Position numbers and translations under genes: made by a program. The notes under the pieces were generated by a model. It worked only from the letters and a program-made list of their open reading frames with translations. It had not been told where the DNA came from and made no database searches. 64,000 bases of DNA from Prevotella sp. (GTDB lineage Bacteria; Bacteroidota; Bacteroidia; Bacteroidales; Bacteroidaceae), in assembly GCA_017478025.1 (NCBI GenBank), contig JAFVGZ010000027.1, positions 186,001 through 250,000 of the forward strand, in the 5' to 3' direction. This document shows positions 51,328 to 61,228 of this stretch, in pieces. The first letter of the stretch is position 1. Every line of letters begins with the position of its first letter.

Positions 51328-53124
51328 CTACCGTCTCTTACCGTCGAGAGTATAGCGTGTGCCGTCCGGCTGCTCTATGAAGAGGCCCTGCCCGTTGGCT
51401 ATCACGCGTGCCTTTCCGTTGCCGTCAGCAGTTGCCGGTGCGTCAATATGGCTGATGCCGGTGGTGGATGTCACGTCGGTATAGGCCACCTTGTCGCCGC
51501 TGATGGTGGCGGTGAAGTATTTATCTGTCGTCAGGCGATGGATGTTGGAGGTCTGCGGCTTGTTGTTTCCTTGGTTGAAGATGATGTTGACGTAATAGTC
51601 GGCAGAGGTGATGGAGAATGTCTGGTAGTACCATGTCTTGCCGTCCACCTGCTTTGTCTGCGTCATCTGCTTGCCGGGCCATGAGCCGAGCAACTGTGTG
51701 TCCTTGCCAACCCACGCATAGAAATAGAGCGGCGAGAAGTCTGCCGAGCAGTAGATGGTGATGTCATAGGGCGTGAAGGCCGTGCCTTTCTCCTCTTCCT
51801 CTATGCGTGCCTTGGTGGCATCCCAGTCGGCGTAGGCGGCAGAATTGATGTAAAGACAGTAGTCCGTGCCTGAGCACAGCAGGCGGTAGTCTGCGTCGGG
51901 TGCGTAGTCCGTGGGTTTAGAACCCACTACACACAGCAGCGAACCCTTCGTGCCGGTGGTCTTAACGGCATAGTTGGAGGCGGTGCTGCGCAGCAGTTCA
52001 TAGTTGCTTGTGTTCTGTATGCCTGCCAGTCGGCGTGCCTCTATCATCAGTTTGATGTCCTTCTTGTAGCTCAGCCAGTGGCGGTAGAACACGCATGGCG
52101 TGCCCGGCATGGAGAGCAGGAAGGCGTTGGCGGCGGTGACATTTGTGGTTATGGGTGCGTTGTTCTCGCCCGGTGTGTCGCGCATATCGTGATTATCTAC
52201 GAAGGTCACGGCATACTGCCTATAGGCCGGAGTCTGTATGAGCGGCTTGCCGTCAGCACCCTGTGTGGCAGCAGAGAGGTTGGCCCAGTTGCCTGTGCTT
52301 ATGGCGTTGCGCATGCAATAGCGGAACGGGAAGTCGAAGGCGGCGCTGGTAGGTGTGCCGTCAGTGCCCTTAGTGCCGTCTATCCAATTCTTTATGGTAC
52401 CCGTGCCGCTCCAGTTCTCGCCCACGGAGAAGGTGGGGTGGGAGGCGTTGTTATAGTCGGTGATATATGAAGCGCTGTAGCCTTTCACCATGTCATAGCG
52501 GAAGCCGCAGTAGCCCAGGTCGTTGAGCAGGAACTGCTCGTAGGCCTTGACGATAGCGTTCACGTTCTGGCTCTTGTGGTCCAGGTCGCGGCATCCGCCG
52601 TCGTTGTCGCCGGTGTCATTGTTGGTGCTCAGGCCCGTAGCCTGGCTGCTTATCTCGTCGTTACGGCAGATGTCGCTGCTCAGCAGGCTGTATGTCGTGC
52701 CGTTGTATGTCTCACTGAAGAAGGCGTTGTACGGCTGTGTGCCGTTGTCGGCGTGGTGGTTCACCACTACGTCGGCGATAATGCCAGTCCCTTTCTGCTT
52801 AAAGGTCTGTATCATGCTGCGCAGCTGGCCTTCTGTGCCAAAGCTGCTGTTCTGATTGAAGAAGTACGCGGGATAGTATCCCATGTTGCCTCCGATGGAA
52901 TTGGCATTAGCGCTTGGTGGTGCCCAGATGAGTGAGAAATAGGGTGCGAGGTCGTCGGCCTGGCTCTCAAGGTAGCTCCACTGCGAGTCAGCATACGAGT
53001 CCCAATAGAAACCCTGCAGCATCACGCCGCCATAATTCGCCGGCCATCCCTGCGCTTTTGACTGAAGAGAGAATAATGATAATGAGAGCAGAATGACTGC
53101 TGTCAGCGAAGCTATATGTTTCAT
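51328..53124 (-). CDS. GH13 alpha-amylase with C-terminal starch-binding module
   Basis: A 598-aa exported endo-amylase. Signal peptide MKHIASLTAVILLSLSLFSLQSKAQ. The barrel starts YGGVMLQGFYWDSYADSQW, with NHHADNGTQ near Asp, nucleophile in CGFRYDMVKGY (about 211), acid/base in TFSVGENWSG (about 236) and stabiliser in FVDNHDMRDT (about 311). Residues about 470-560 (SPLYFYAWVGKDTQLLGSWP, WYYQTFSI, VNIIFNQGNNKPQTSNI) form a CBM26-type module that binds starch. The last residues (GQGLFIEQPDGTRYTLDGKR) share the tail noted at 49894 and 12552. Probably surface or periplasmic. Confidence 0.92.
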   Translation of the reverse strand: MKHIASLTAVILLSLSLFSLQSKAQGWPANYGGVMLQGFYWDSYADSQWSYLESQADDLAPYFSLIWAPPSANANSIGGNMGYYPAYFFNQNSSFGTEGQLRSMIQTFKQKGTGIIADVVVNHHADNGTQPYNAFFSETYNGTTYSLLSSDICRNDEISSQATGLSTNNDTGDNDGGCRDLDHKSQNVNAIVKAYEQFLLNDLGYCGFRYDMVKGYSASYITDYNNASHPTFSVGENWSGTGTIKNWIDGTKGTDGTPTSAAFDFPFRYCMRNAISTGNWANLSAATQGADGKPLIQTPAYRQYAVTFVDNHDMRDTPGENNAPITTNVTAANAFLLSMPGTPCVFYRHWLSYKKDIKLMIEARRLAGIQNTSNYELLRSTASNYAVKTTGTKGSLLCVVGSKPTDYAPDADYRLLCSGTDYCLYINSAAYADWDATKARIEEEEKGTAFTPYDITIYCSADFSPLYFYAWVGKDTQLLGSWPGKQMTQTKQVDGKTWYYQTFSITSADYYVNIIFNQGNNKPQTSNIHRLTTDKYFTATISGDKVAYTDVTSTTGISHIDAPATADGNGKARVIANGQGLFIEQPDGTRYTLDGKRR

Positions 53125-53129
53125 GTTTG

Positions 53130-53280
53130 TCGAATTAACGAATTAACGAATTAACGAATTATCAAATTAGCAAATTAACGAATTAACAAATTAATAAATC
53201 AACGTTGTCATTATCGCATGATAAAGTTTATGAGTAATCATAATTCGTCAACTTGTTAATTTGTTAATTCGTTAATTAGG
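53130..53280. repeat. GAATTAACGAATTAAC minisatellite (gap before the amylase gene)
   Basis: Head-to-tail 8-9-bp units at 53130-53200, and in inverse at 53245-53278 (GTTAATTTGTTAATTCG), so the gap between the susF-like and amylase genes can form a long AT-rich hairpin. Confidence 0.75.
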
Positions 53281-53289
53281 TATAGAGTC

Positions 53290-54867
53290 TTATTGCGCTA
53301 CGAAGAAGTAGTGACCGGTGATGTCATTGAAGTAGATGTTGTATGTTCCGGGCTCGAATGGGATATTGTCGCCTCTGTCAGACTGTGCGTATGGGAAGCC
53401 CTTGTCGCCCTTGCCCCAGTCTTTCACATCCCATGATCCGTTGGCACGGAACTTGACACCCCATGAGCATGACTCTATCGTCACGTTCAGTGCATACCAC
53501 AGGTGTGTGTCATTGCCGCTATCGTTCTCTACCTTTGTGAGGAAGATGTCGTTGTTCCAGTCGTCGTTGCCGCCGACAAGGCCAATCTTCTCGTATGTGG
53601 CAGGGTTCTGGTCAGCGCACTTGATCCACTCGTATGTCATGTTCTCCATGTCACAGTTCAGCGTGTAGTAACCAGCCTCTGGTGATGCGAGGTTACCGTC
53701 GTTGTCGGTGTTCCAGCAGAGCTTGCCTGCAGGTGCGGTGTCGCCGTTGACAGCTGTGCCGATAGCCTTGCCCTTGTCCCAGTTGCCGAAGTTCTCAGCT
53801 GGCCACATGCGCATATCCCATGCTCCGGTGAAGTATGAGGTGAGCGTTACGGTGTTGCTTGAGGTTGGGAACATTGCGCTGACCTTCGTGCCGGCGTTCC
53901 ATTTGGTCACGGTGCCTACACAGTAGTATTCAGGTATGGCGCTGATGCCCTTGATAGTGTAGGTCATGTCGAGCAGGTTGATGGTGATGCGGTAAGAGAC
54001 GTAGTCAGCGCTCTCTATGAGATGCCATGACTGTGTGCCGTTGATGCACTTGCCTTCTGTGCCTTCATCATTCTGCACTTCAGGGCAGATGCTGGTCTTG
54101 TTGGCACCCTCCATATCCCAGTTGATAGAGCCGTCGACATTGAATGATGACTCGCCGGCTATGCGGAACCAGTGCCAGTAAGCATCGGCAGCAGGTATTA
54201 CGGCAGATATGATAGGATCGTCATAGAAGCTCTGGCCGCTTGCGTTGCTGAACTGATACTGCTTGCTCGTTGTCAGTTCACCGATGTACCAGTATGCCGA
54301 CTCGAACTTCACAGCGTCAGGTGTGTAGCTGATGGCGTTGAGCGGGAAGTACTTGCCGCCCTCGCTGCCCACGGTGGCTACGGTGGTCTTGTTTGTCACC
54401 GTCATAACCTTTGTGGCCAGATAGATGGTCTGCGTGTCAGGCTTGCGCGTAATCTTGTCGCTATAGAGCTTGGAGAGTGTCGATGGCGAGATACTGATGT
54501 AGTTGTTCGCATCAAAATAGGCGTTCTCTACCTCATAGATGTCGCTCGTGGCATCGTCAAAAGAGGCCGAAGTGCTCATGAAGACCTTGGGCTGCAGCGT
54601 GGTGTTGGCGGGCATCTTGCCTGTTGCCACGCTCACCTGTGCCACGTTCAGCTGCTCCTTGTCGGTGCCGTCCTCGTTCAGATAGTCAGCTATATTGATG
54701 CTGGTAGGGCCGGCAGGGGTCACTGTGACGTCCGACACCTCCAACGTGCTCTCCGGAAGGTTCACTGTAAGCTCGTTCGATACAGTGTAGTCCTCGGTGC
54801 AGGCCGTCATAAAGAGGGCCAACAGAGCCATTAGACTTATACTTATTCTTTTCATATTCTTGTGCAT
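53290..54867 (-). CDS. SusF/SusE-type surface starch-binding lipoprotein (longer)
   Basis: A 525-aa lipoprotein: MHKNMKRISISLMALLALFM followed by the lipobox TAC. N-terminal SusE/SusF-type Ig domain (about 25-150), then beta-sandwich starch-binding-like repeats (AYWYIGELTTSKQYQF, EYYCVGTVTKWNAGTKVSAM, KIGLVGGNDDWNNDIFLTKV), each with the aromatic and Gly-Asn-Asp pattern of SusF carbohydrate sites. C-terminal EPGTYNIYFNDITGHYFFVA. It holds starch on the cell surface near SusCD. The true start may be the ATG at 54855 (MKRISI); the longer leader MHKNMK is shared with the next gene. Confidence 0.85.
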   Translation of the reverse strand: MHKNMKRISISLMALLALFMTACTEDYTVSNELTVNLPESTLEVSDVTVTPAGPTSINIADYLNEDGTDKEQLNVAQVSVATGKMPANTTLQPKVFMSTSASFDDATSDIYEVENAYFDANNYISISPSTLSKLYSDKITRKPDTQTIYLATKVMTVTNKTTVATVGSEGGKYFPLNAISYTPDAVKFESAYWYIGELTTSKQYQFSNASGQSFYDDPIISAVIPAADAYWHWFRIAGESSFNVDGSINWDMEGANKTSICPEVQNDEGTEGKCINGTQSWHLIESADYVSYRITINLLDMTYTIKGISAIPEYYCVGTVTKWNAGTKVSAMFPTSSNTVTLTSYFTGAWDMRMWPAENFGNWDKGKAIGTAVNGDTAPAGKLCWNTDNDGNLASPEAGYYTLNCDMENMTYEWIKCADQNPATYEKIGLVGGNDDWNNDIFLTKVENDSGNDTHLWYALNVTIESCSWGVKFRANGSWDVKDWGKGDKGFPYAQSDRGDNIPFEPGTYNIYFNDITGHYFFVAQ

Positions 54868-54921
54868 TAAATAATTACGAATTATGCATTACGAATCATG
54901 CATTAAGCATTATGCATTGCA

Positions 54922-55863
54922 TTAGTTGTCGGGAGTAAACTTAAATTCTACCTTGTTGGTATTCATGTTCACTGTGATGTCCAGTGTTCCGGCCGATGCT
55001 ACATCAAACTTATAGTTGCCTTCATAGCGTCCGTCAGTCAGTATCTTTCCTTTGTACTTGCCGTTGCTGTCCCACTGGCAGTCGATGTTGGACTTCAGAC
55101 CTATGGAGCTGTCGGTATCCCATCCTGTCAGCTCTGTGTAGAAGCGGAACTGTATGTAGTCTCCATCCTGACGGTCTATGTGGAATGAAGCCTTGTAGAT
55201 GCCTGTTTCCACGCCTGTCTCATCGATGCGCCAGTTGTCATAGAACTCCTTGTTGTCTGCTGATGGCTGCTGCCATCCGGTGATGTTGCCGCAGAGATAG
55301 ATCCATCCCGGCTCCTCTACCACAGCGTATGACTGTACGTGTTGCAGGTAAACGGGGTTGGAGAATACTCCTGTGCCCTCTACGTCCTCGCCCACGCCGC
55401 TGCGTATGTTGCCATAGAGGCGGATGGCGATGGTGCGAACACCCATATCCACGTAGTCTTCGATGGTCTCAAAGCCGTCCACGTTACTGATGGCCATAGC
55501 CACTTCTTTGGCACTCACGTCGGCACTCCACACGGTGTAAGGGGTTTTGAGGAACTTAGGGGCGCCGTTCTTGTCCACATTCCACTTCACGGTGCCGTCG
55601 TCCTGCTTCACGCCCACCTGGAACCTGTAGGTTGCCAGGGCGCTGTAGCCAAAGTCCGGTTCTGACCATGTGAACGACAGTGTGCCCTTATCGGTCAACT
55701 CAATGTATTGGTTTGCAATGGCCGGCGTGTTGAGCACAAGCTCTGACGGGGCCTTGTTTGCTATAGGGTTTGAGTCGTTATCGTCTGAGCAGGCCGTCAG
55801 CAGACCCACACATCCGAGTACGAACGCAAACATTCTCATTATATTTTTCATATTCTTGTGCAT
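54922..55863 (-). CDS. SusE-type surface starch-binding lipoprotein (shorter)
   Basis: A 313-aa lipoprotein, MHKNMKNIMRMFAFVLGCVG then LLTAC lipobox. SusE-like N-domain (PSELVLNTPAIANQYIELTD, then LSFTWSEPDFGYSALATYRF), a middle strand-rich region, and one C-terminal binding-like module (EEPGWIYLCGNITGWQQPSA). It is about 75 aa shorter than SusE of B. thetaiotaomicron. The alternative start is the ATG at 55851. Leader and first codons are almost identical to those of the susF-like gene, separated by the same ATGCAT/AATTAT repeats. Confidence 0.82.
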   Translation of the reverse strand: MHKNMKNIMRMFAFVLGCVGLLTACSDDNDSNPIANKAPSELVLNTPAIANQYIELTDKGTLSFTWSEPDFGYSALATYRFQVGVKQDDGTVKWNVDKNGAPKFLKTPYTVWSADVSAKEVAMAISNVDGFETIEDYVDMGVRTIAIRLYGNIRSGVGEDVEGTGVFSNPVYLQHVQSYAVVEEPGWIYLCGNITGWQQPSADNKEFYDNWRIDETGVETGIYKASFHIDRQDGDYIQFRFYTELTGWDTDSSIGLKSNIDCQWDSNGKYKGKILTDGRYEGNYKFDVASAGTLDITVNMNTNKVEFKFTPDN

Positions 55864-55898
55864 TAATTATTAATTATGAATTCTGCATTCTGCATTAA

Positions 55899-57614
55899 TC
55901 AGTATCCGTAGATCTGTGTCAGGTTAGAGTTTGCGTCTATCTCTGATGTAGGGATAGGATATACGTTGCGGTACTCGTCAAAGTTTATGCCGCTTGCTAC
56001 GCCGCCTTTAAACTCCCAGATGTATGTGGCCTGCTGTCCTCCGAACTGGTGGAATCGTATGAGATCGACACGTCTCATGCCCTCGAGGTACATCTCTCTG
56101 GCGCGCTCGTCGAGCATGTTGTCCATTGTCAGCGTCTCTATTGGAGAAGTATTGGCGCGCTCGCGGAGCTCGTTGACTGCGTCAATAGCCTCTTCTGTCA
56201 TTCCTAAGCGGAGCAGTGCCTCGGCCTTGTTCAGCACAGTCTCGCCATAGCGGAAGAGCAGGAAGTCTGTATCTACGTAGTAGGTGTCGTGTGGGCTGGC
56301 TCCGGTAGAGTAGTTGTTGTTCCACTTTACTGATGCTACGCCAGAGAAGTCGGTGTTCTTGCCCAGGCTTGCAGAGCGTGAGGTGTAGGTGATGGAACCG
56401 TCTTCCTCAACCTTCTCCTCCAGTCCGCAGAATAGTGCGCGGTCGTCGCCTGCTGCCTCGCGGATCTCAGCTGCTGTCTTGCCTTCGGTACCGTCGGCAT
56501 CACACAGTCTGTTGACGAATGTAGGACGGCAGCGCATGCCGGCCCAGGTGTTGCCTGTGGTGCCTGCTGTCTCACCGGTTACGGTACGCAGGTTAGCGTT
56601 CCAGTGACATGCGATGAAGAAGAGTGAGCCACCCCATCCGTTGGTTGTCTTACCGTCTTGCATCAGTGGCAGGATAGCCTCTGTCTGTGCGCCGTTAGAT
56701 CCATTGTCGCCCATGAAGAGCAGATCGTAGCCGTGGTAGTTGCCTACGGTCTTGGTGCACAGACTATAGCCGGCAGCGGCAATCTGGTCTGACAGCTTCA
56801 CTACTTCCTGAAGGTTGGCCTGATACTTTGCATCACTGTCATCCATGCTCAGGTAGATGTTTGAGTTCAGCAGCAGGCGGCTCTTGAGGAACCATACTGA
56901 AGCCTTGTCAACGCGACCGTAGTCAGCCTCGGTGTCGGTGTTGGGCTTAGCATCTATGAGGTCGGCCTCACAGTCATCCAGCTCTGCCATAATCCAGGCA
57001 TAGAGGTTCTTGCGGCCTGTAGTGAGCATCTCCTTGCGGTCGGTGATCTCCTCACCGTTCATAGCATGAGCCTGCACGGGATTCTCGGTGCTTGCCAGGC
57101 TGCTCTCATCGATGAATGGAGGATCTCCGAAGAAGTCCATCAACAGATAATAATGGTACGCGCGTAGGAAGCGCACCTCAGCCACCTGAGTGGATCTGTC
57201 GCCCTCGCCCACTTCCTTGAGGAACTTGTTGCAGAACGTGATGTTAGACATGATGCGATAGTACAGGAACTTCAGTGAGGCGTGTCCCGGCTCCCACTGG
57301 TTGTAGCCTATCTCCACGATGCCGCCGTCACTCCACCAGCAGATGCTCTCGTCGGTGGGCAGCTCGTTGAAGTTGTAGATGTTACGTATGAGTGTTGACT
57401 TACCTGCATCGTCGATGCTGAAGTCGGCAGCACCGTCGTTACCTTCCATGATCAGGCCGGCATAGCACTTGGTGTATAGTCCATCCAGATTCGCTTCTGT
57501 CTCCACCGTCGGGTCGATGTTGCCCTTGTCAAGGTCATTGACGCAGGAGGTCATGCCTGCCGTCAGCAATAGCGCTGCTGCGGGTATGATGTTTTTGAAT
57601 ATATTCTTTTTCAT
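55899..57614 (-). CDS. susD: SusD/RagB-family starch-binding lipoprotein
   Basis: A 571-aa surface lipoprotein that caps the SusC channel and delivers starch oligosaccharides. Signal and lipobox MKKNIFKNIIPAAALLLTAG then MTSC. TPR-type helices (FLRAYHYYLLMDFFGDPPFI, a SusD signature) and the conserved C-terminal segment LLFRYGETVLNKAEALLRLG plus ERAREMYLEGMRRVDLIRF. Residues of the starch arc cannot be placed exactly but several aromatics (WWSDGG, GYNQWEPGH) lie in the expected region. The longer alternative ATG at 57629 is possible. It follows susC by 61 bp of AT-rich repeat. Confidence 0.93.
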   Translation of the reverse strand: MKKNIFKNIIPAAALLLTAGMTSCVNDLDKGNIDPTVETEANLDGLYTKCYAGLIMEGNDGAADFSIDDAGKSTLIRNIYNFNELPTDESICWWSDGGIVEIGYNQWEPGHASLKFLYYRIMSNITFCNKFLKEVGEGDRSTQVAEVRFLRAYHYYLLMDFFGDPPFIDESSLASTENPVQAHAMNGEEITDRKEMLTTGRKNLYAWIMAELDDCEADLIDAKPNTDTEADYGRVDKASVWFLKSRLLLNSNIYLSMDDSDAKYQANLQEVVKLSDQIAAAGYSLCTKTVGNYHGYDLLFMGDNGSNGAQTEAILPLMQDGKTTNGWGGSLFFIACHWNANLRTVTGETAGTTGNTWAGMRCRPTFVNRLCDADGTEGKTAAEIREAAGDDRALFCGLEEKVEEDGSITYTSRSASLGKNTDFSGVASVKWNNNYSTGASPHDTYYVDTDFLLFRYGETVLNKAEALLRLGMTEEAIDAVNELRERANTSPIETLTMDNMLDERAREMYLEGMRRVDLIRFHQFGGQQATYIWEFKGGVASGINFDEYRNVYPIPTSEIDANSNLTQIYGY

Positions 57615-57675
57615 AGTGTTAATATGCATTGCGCATTATTGATTATGAATTATGCATTCAGTGTTATGCATTGTG

Positions 57676-60600
57676 TTAGAAGTTCAGACTCAGTCCTACG
57701 AGGAAGGTTCTGGAGCGTGGATATACGCTTGTCTCCTTGCCTGAGGTCTGCTCTGGGTCAAGACCTTTGTATTTTGTGATAGTGAAGACATTGGTGCATG
57801 AACCATAGATGCGACCGGAGATACCCTTGTAGCCTGCTGACTTGAAGAGGTTCTCGAAGTTGTAGCCCAGTGTGATGTTGTCACACTTCAGGTAGCTGGC
57901 GTTCTGCACGAAGTAGTCTGACAGTGAGTAGTTGTATGAGCTCCATCCCAGTGCTACGATATCGGCTGTAGAGTTCTCATAGTAGCCCTTCGGGTTGTAG
58001 AGCACTGCAGAGTTGACCTTGCCTCCCGTGATGCCGTTATATACGTAGTTGCCCAGGCTGAAGCGGAAGTTCGTTCCGAGGTCCCAGTTCTTGTAGCTCA
58101 GTTTCAGTGCGAAACCGCCGTTCCAAGGTGCTGCGATGTTCTTGTAGAAGTAGCGGTCGTCGTCGTTGATCTTTCCGTCGCCGTTGCGATCCACGTAGCA
58201 GCCCTGAATTGGCTTGCCGTTAGCGTCATATACCTGCTGATATACATAGAAGCTGTTGGCTGGCAGACCTACCTTGTGGTATGTGATAGCCTCGTTGGTG
58301 CCCACCTGCATACCGGCCTCTACCATGTCGCGTCCGCTATAGAGCTTGGTGATCTTGTTCTTGTTATAGCCTACGTTGAAGCTCATGTCCAGTATCCAGT
58401 CATTTGTCTGCACTGGCTTGCCGCCGATGGTGATTTCAACACCTGTGTTCTCCAGCTCACCCTCGTTCTTCAGCAGGGCGTTGTCCATGTTCAGACCTGT
58501 TGGGATGGTAGAGGTGTTGAGCAGGTCCTTGGTCTTACGGTAGTATCCGTCAACGCTCAGAGTGAGGCGGTTCTTGAACATACCGAAGTCGATACCCACG
58601 TTGTATGTTGTCGTTGTCTCCCAGGTGAGGTCCTCATTGTATGCCAGTGGCTTGTACATGATGCCGCTCAGACCTGCTATTGGGTAGTAGTAGTGGCTGT
58701 TGGTACTCCTCTTATATACTGCGGTGTAGTACTCCTTGCCGGTGTCCTGCTGACCTGTCTGTCCCCATCCGAGGCGCAGCTTGAGGTCTGAGATGTTGGT
58801 GACATCCTTCAGGAATGCCTCTTCGTTGGCTCTCCATGCGAAGGCTGCTGATGGGAAGAAGCCCCAGCGCTTGCCTTTTGCGAAACGGCTGGAACCGTCG
58901 CCACGGGCTGTGAAGGTGAAGAGGTAGCGCTCAGCAAAGCTGTAGTTCATACGTCCGTAGAAGCTGACGAGATAGGTCTGCCCCTTCCATACTGCAGGGT
59001 CGCTGGAGCGATACTCGGTGCCTGCCAGTGCATTGCCGTTGTCGTCGGTCTTCTCGCTGGTCATAGGATAGTAGCCCCAGTAGCTGGAGTCACCCCAGTA
59101 CTTCATGTGCTGGTGCTCGTAACCGCCCATGATGTCGAAGTGGTGCTTCTCGGTGAAGTCCTTATAGTACTGTACGTATGCCTGAAGAGTGGTGTTATAC
59201 TTCTTCTCCCTGTTCCATCCGTAGCTGCCATAGTAGAAACCGGCAAGCGATGTAGGCGACTGGTTGGTGTTCTCCTGACCCTGGGTGTATTCGCCAGCCA
59301 GATTCAGGTGCAGGCGCAGGTCCTCAAAGCCGTGGATCTTATAGTCAAACTCCAGGTTGCCCAACAGTGTGTTGTTGTAGCGAGAGAAGTCATACTGGTT
59401 GATCTGCTCCACAGGGTTGGCAGGAGCGTCGCTGTTCTTCACATACCGGAAGGCTGGGTCCTTGTAGTCATCGCTCCAATCTACCCACTCGAAGTATCCG
59501 CCGAAGTTGGCGTATCGGCTGTCGGTGCTGGTGATGTCGCGCGTAGGATCCATAGAGGTGGCACTGCCGATAGCGCTGGTGTTGCCCGGCTTGTTGTAGG
59601 AATAAGCGTACTTCGCGTTGACATTGATGTTCAGGTGATCGTCAAGCAGCGATGGGTTCAGCGTAAATCCTGCGGTGAAGCGGTTGTAGCTTGAGCCGCG
59701 CAGCGTACCCTGCTGGTCGGTGTAGCCTAATGACACGCGGTAAGGCATAGCCCACTTTGTGTTGCCCACGCCGCCGGCTACGGTCACGTTGTGGTCGGTG
59801 CTCACGCCGTTGCGGTAGATCTCGTCCTGCCAATTGGTGTTGGCAGTGCCCAGACCTGCTACTGCTTCAGACTCCAGACCATATCTGCTGGCGATGACGG
59901 AGCGATACTCGTCGCCGCTCATCAGGTTCAGCTTCTTGCCCACGGTGCTCACGCTCACGTTGCCGTTATACGTCACCTGAGGTGCCTGGTTCTTTCTGCC
60001 GCGCTTGGTGGTGATGATGATGACACCGTTAGAACCTCTGGAACCGTAGATGGCTGTTGCCGATGCGTCCTTCAGCACGGTGAATGACTCGATGTCGTTA
60101 GGGTTAACCAATGCCAGAGGGTTCGACACACCCTTTGTGCTGTTGGCATCCATAGGCAGACCGTCGATGACGATGAGCGGGCTGTTGTTGGCGCTCAGAG
60201 AGGCACCGCCACGAATGCGGATCTCTGCACCCTCACCGGGAGCACCGCTCGAGGTGTTCACGTTGACACCCGCAATCTTACCCTGGATCATCTCCTGAGC
60301 GTTGGTGATGAGACCGTGGTTCTTCTCGTCAGGCTTGATAGCGGTGACAGAGCCCGTCAGGTCGGTCTTCTTGGCTACGCCATAACCGATGACAACGACG
60401 TTCTCCAGCACTGCGGCATCGTCCTGCATCACCACCTCAACGGTAGGCTGCGCAGTCACAGTCTGAGTCTGATAGCCCACAAAACTCACTTGCAGGGAAG
60501 CTCCCTGCTTACATTTTAACGAGAATCTGCCCTCGTAGTCCGTCACGGTGCCGCCCTGTTCGCCTACTATGCGGACAGTAGCGCCAATGACATCCTCGCC

Positions 60601-60717
60601 GGCAGCGTCCTTCACGTGACCATTGACCGTAATCTGAGCCATGGCCGATACAGAAAGGAACATCACGAACAGTAGAGACAACGCCCTCTGTACGCATCCA
60701 AGTTTTTCCTGCTTCAT
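57676..60717 (-). CDS. susC: SusC-family TonB-dependent outer-membrane transporter
   Basis: A 1013-aa barrel for starch oligosaccharide uptake. The signal peptide is MKQEKLGCVQRALSLLFVMF..., then a carboxypeptidase-regulatory-like domain (ITVNGHVKDAAGEDVIGATV, about 30-110), the TonB box region (VVVIGYGVAKKTDLTGSV, about 118-135), the plug (IRIRGGASLSANNSPLIVID, SSTVLKDASATAIYGSRGSNG), and a 22-strand barrel ending SRTFLVGLSLNF. First gene of the starch locus; the next nine genes follow on the same strand with gaps of 25-220 bp. Promoter -7 element at 60985-60992. No susR or hybrid two-component regulator lies in the window. Confidence 0.96.
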   Translation of the reverse strand: MKQEKLGCVQRALSLLFVMFLSVSAMAQITVNGHVKDAAGEDVIGATVRIVGEQGGTVTDYEGRFSLKCKQGASLQVSFVGYQTQTVTAQPTVEVVMQDDAAVLENVVVIGYGVAKKTDLTGSVTAIKPDEKNHGLITNAQEMIQGKIAGVNVNTSSGAPGEGAEIRIRGGASLSANNSPLIVIDGLPMDANSTKGVSNPLALVNPNDIESFTVLKDASATAIYGSRGSNGVIIITTKRGRKNQAPQVTYNGNVSVSTVGKKLNLMSGDEYRSVIASRYGLESEAVAGLGTANTNWQDEIYRNGVSTDHNVTVAGGVGNTKWAMPYRVSLGYTDQQGTLRGSSYNRFTAGFTLNPSLLDDHLNINVNAKYAYSYNKPGNTSAIGSATSMDPTRDITSTDSRYANFGGYFEWVDWSDDYKDPAFRYVKNSDAPANPVEQINQYDFSRYNNTLLGNLEFDYKIHGFEDLRLHLNLAGEYTQGQENTNQSPTSLAGFYYGSYGWNREKKYNTTLQAYVQYYKDFTEKHHFDIMGGYEHQHMKYWGDSSYWGYYPMTSEKTDDNGNALAGTEYRSSDPAVWKGQTYLVSFYGRMNYSFAERYLFTFTARGDGSSRFAKGKRWGFFPSAAFAWRANEEAFLKDVTNISDLKLRLGWGQTGQQDTGKEYYTAVYKRSTNSHYYYPIAGLSGIMYKPLAYNEDLTWETTTTYNVGIDFGMFKNRLTLSVDGYYRKTKDLLNTSTIPTGLNMDNALLKNEGELENTGVEITIGGKPVQTNDWILDMSFNVGYNKNKITKLYSGRDMVEAGMQVGTNEAITYHKVGLPANSFYVYQQVYDANGKPIQGCYVDRNGDGKINDDDRYFYKNIAAPWNGGFALKLSYKNWDLGTNFRFSLGNYVYNGITGGKVNSAVLYNPKGYYENSTADIVALGWSSYNYSLSDYFVQNASYLKCDNITLGYNFENLFKSAGYKGISGRIYGSCTNVFTITKYKGLDPEQTSGKETSVYPRSRTFLVGLSLNF

Positions 60718-61069
60718 GTTCTCTTGGTTTTTGCTGGTTAGTTAGTTGAAAGAATATATACTTTAGTTAGTTAAGTTATATCAGAAGCTAGTTCTGCTCT
60801 TATACCTGTGCTTGGGGTTCTGTCAGTTATTATTGTTTATATTGTTTCTTTATATTGTTTCGCAAATGCGCCCCGTCGGGGGTCAGTTGTTCTTTGTTTG
60901 GTCAGTTCTCTCGTTAATAGGTCAAATGGGATAAGTGAGCATAATCCGTATCATCATCGCGGAACAACGCTTAATCATCCGGTGCAAAGTTAAGAGTTTT
61001 TACGTAAAGAATAAAAATTTTAATAAAGAAAAATACAATAAACTTGCAGCAATCGTTTGCAGCAGGGGT
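60718..61069. other. Gap upstream of susC
   Basis: The leader (about 265 nt) is AT-rich with no gene or clear structure. Around 60780-60860 there are TTAGTTAGTTAAG and ATTGTTTATATTGTTTC short repeats. The promoter lies at 60985-60992. Confidence 0.6.
60985..60992 (-). promoter_or_regulatory. Putative -7 element of the susC promoter
   Basis: TAACTTTG on the minus strand. At the expected -33 distance only a T-rich run exists (about 61013-61020), so the promoter is probably activator-dependent, as is usual for starch loci. Confidence 0.5.
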
Positions 61070-61222
61070 GAAAGCACCCCTCACGACCCCCTCACGCCCC
61101 CTTCCCAGCCTCCCCCTGAGGGGAGGAGCCCGGAAAATCCAGAATCTCCGGATAGTCCGGATTATCCGGAAAAACCGAATAATCCGGCCTCTCCGGCCTC
61201 TCCGGAGACTCCGGTCTCTCCG
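61070..61222. repeat. Composite SG element, copy J (abuts 3' end of the PL22 gene)
   Basis: Reverse orientation: tail CCCCCTTCCCAG, hairpin CCTCCCCCTGAGGGGAGG, then about twelve CCGGANNNN units to 61222, 6 bp before the stop codon of the gene at 61229. Confidence 0.9.
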
Positions 61223-61228
61223 GCTCAT

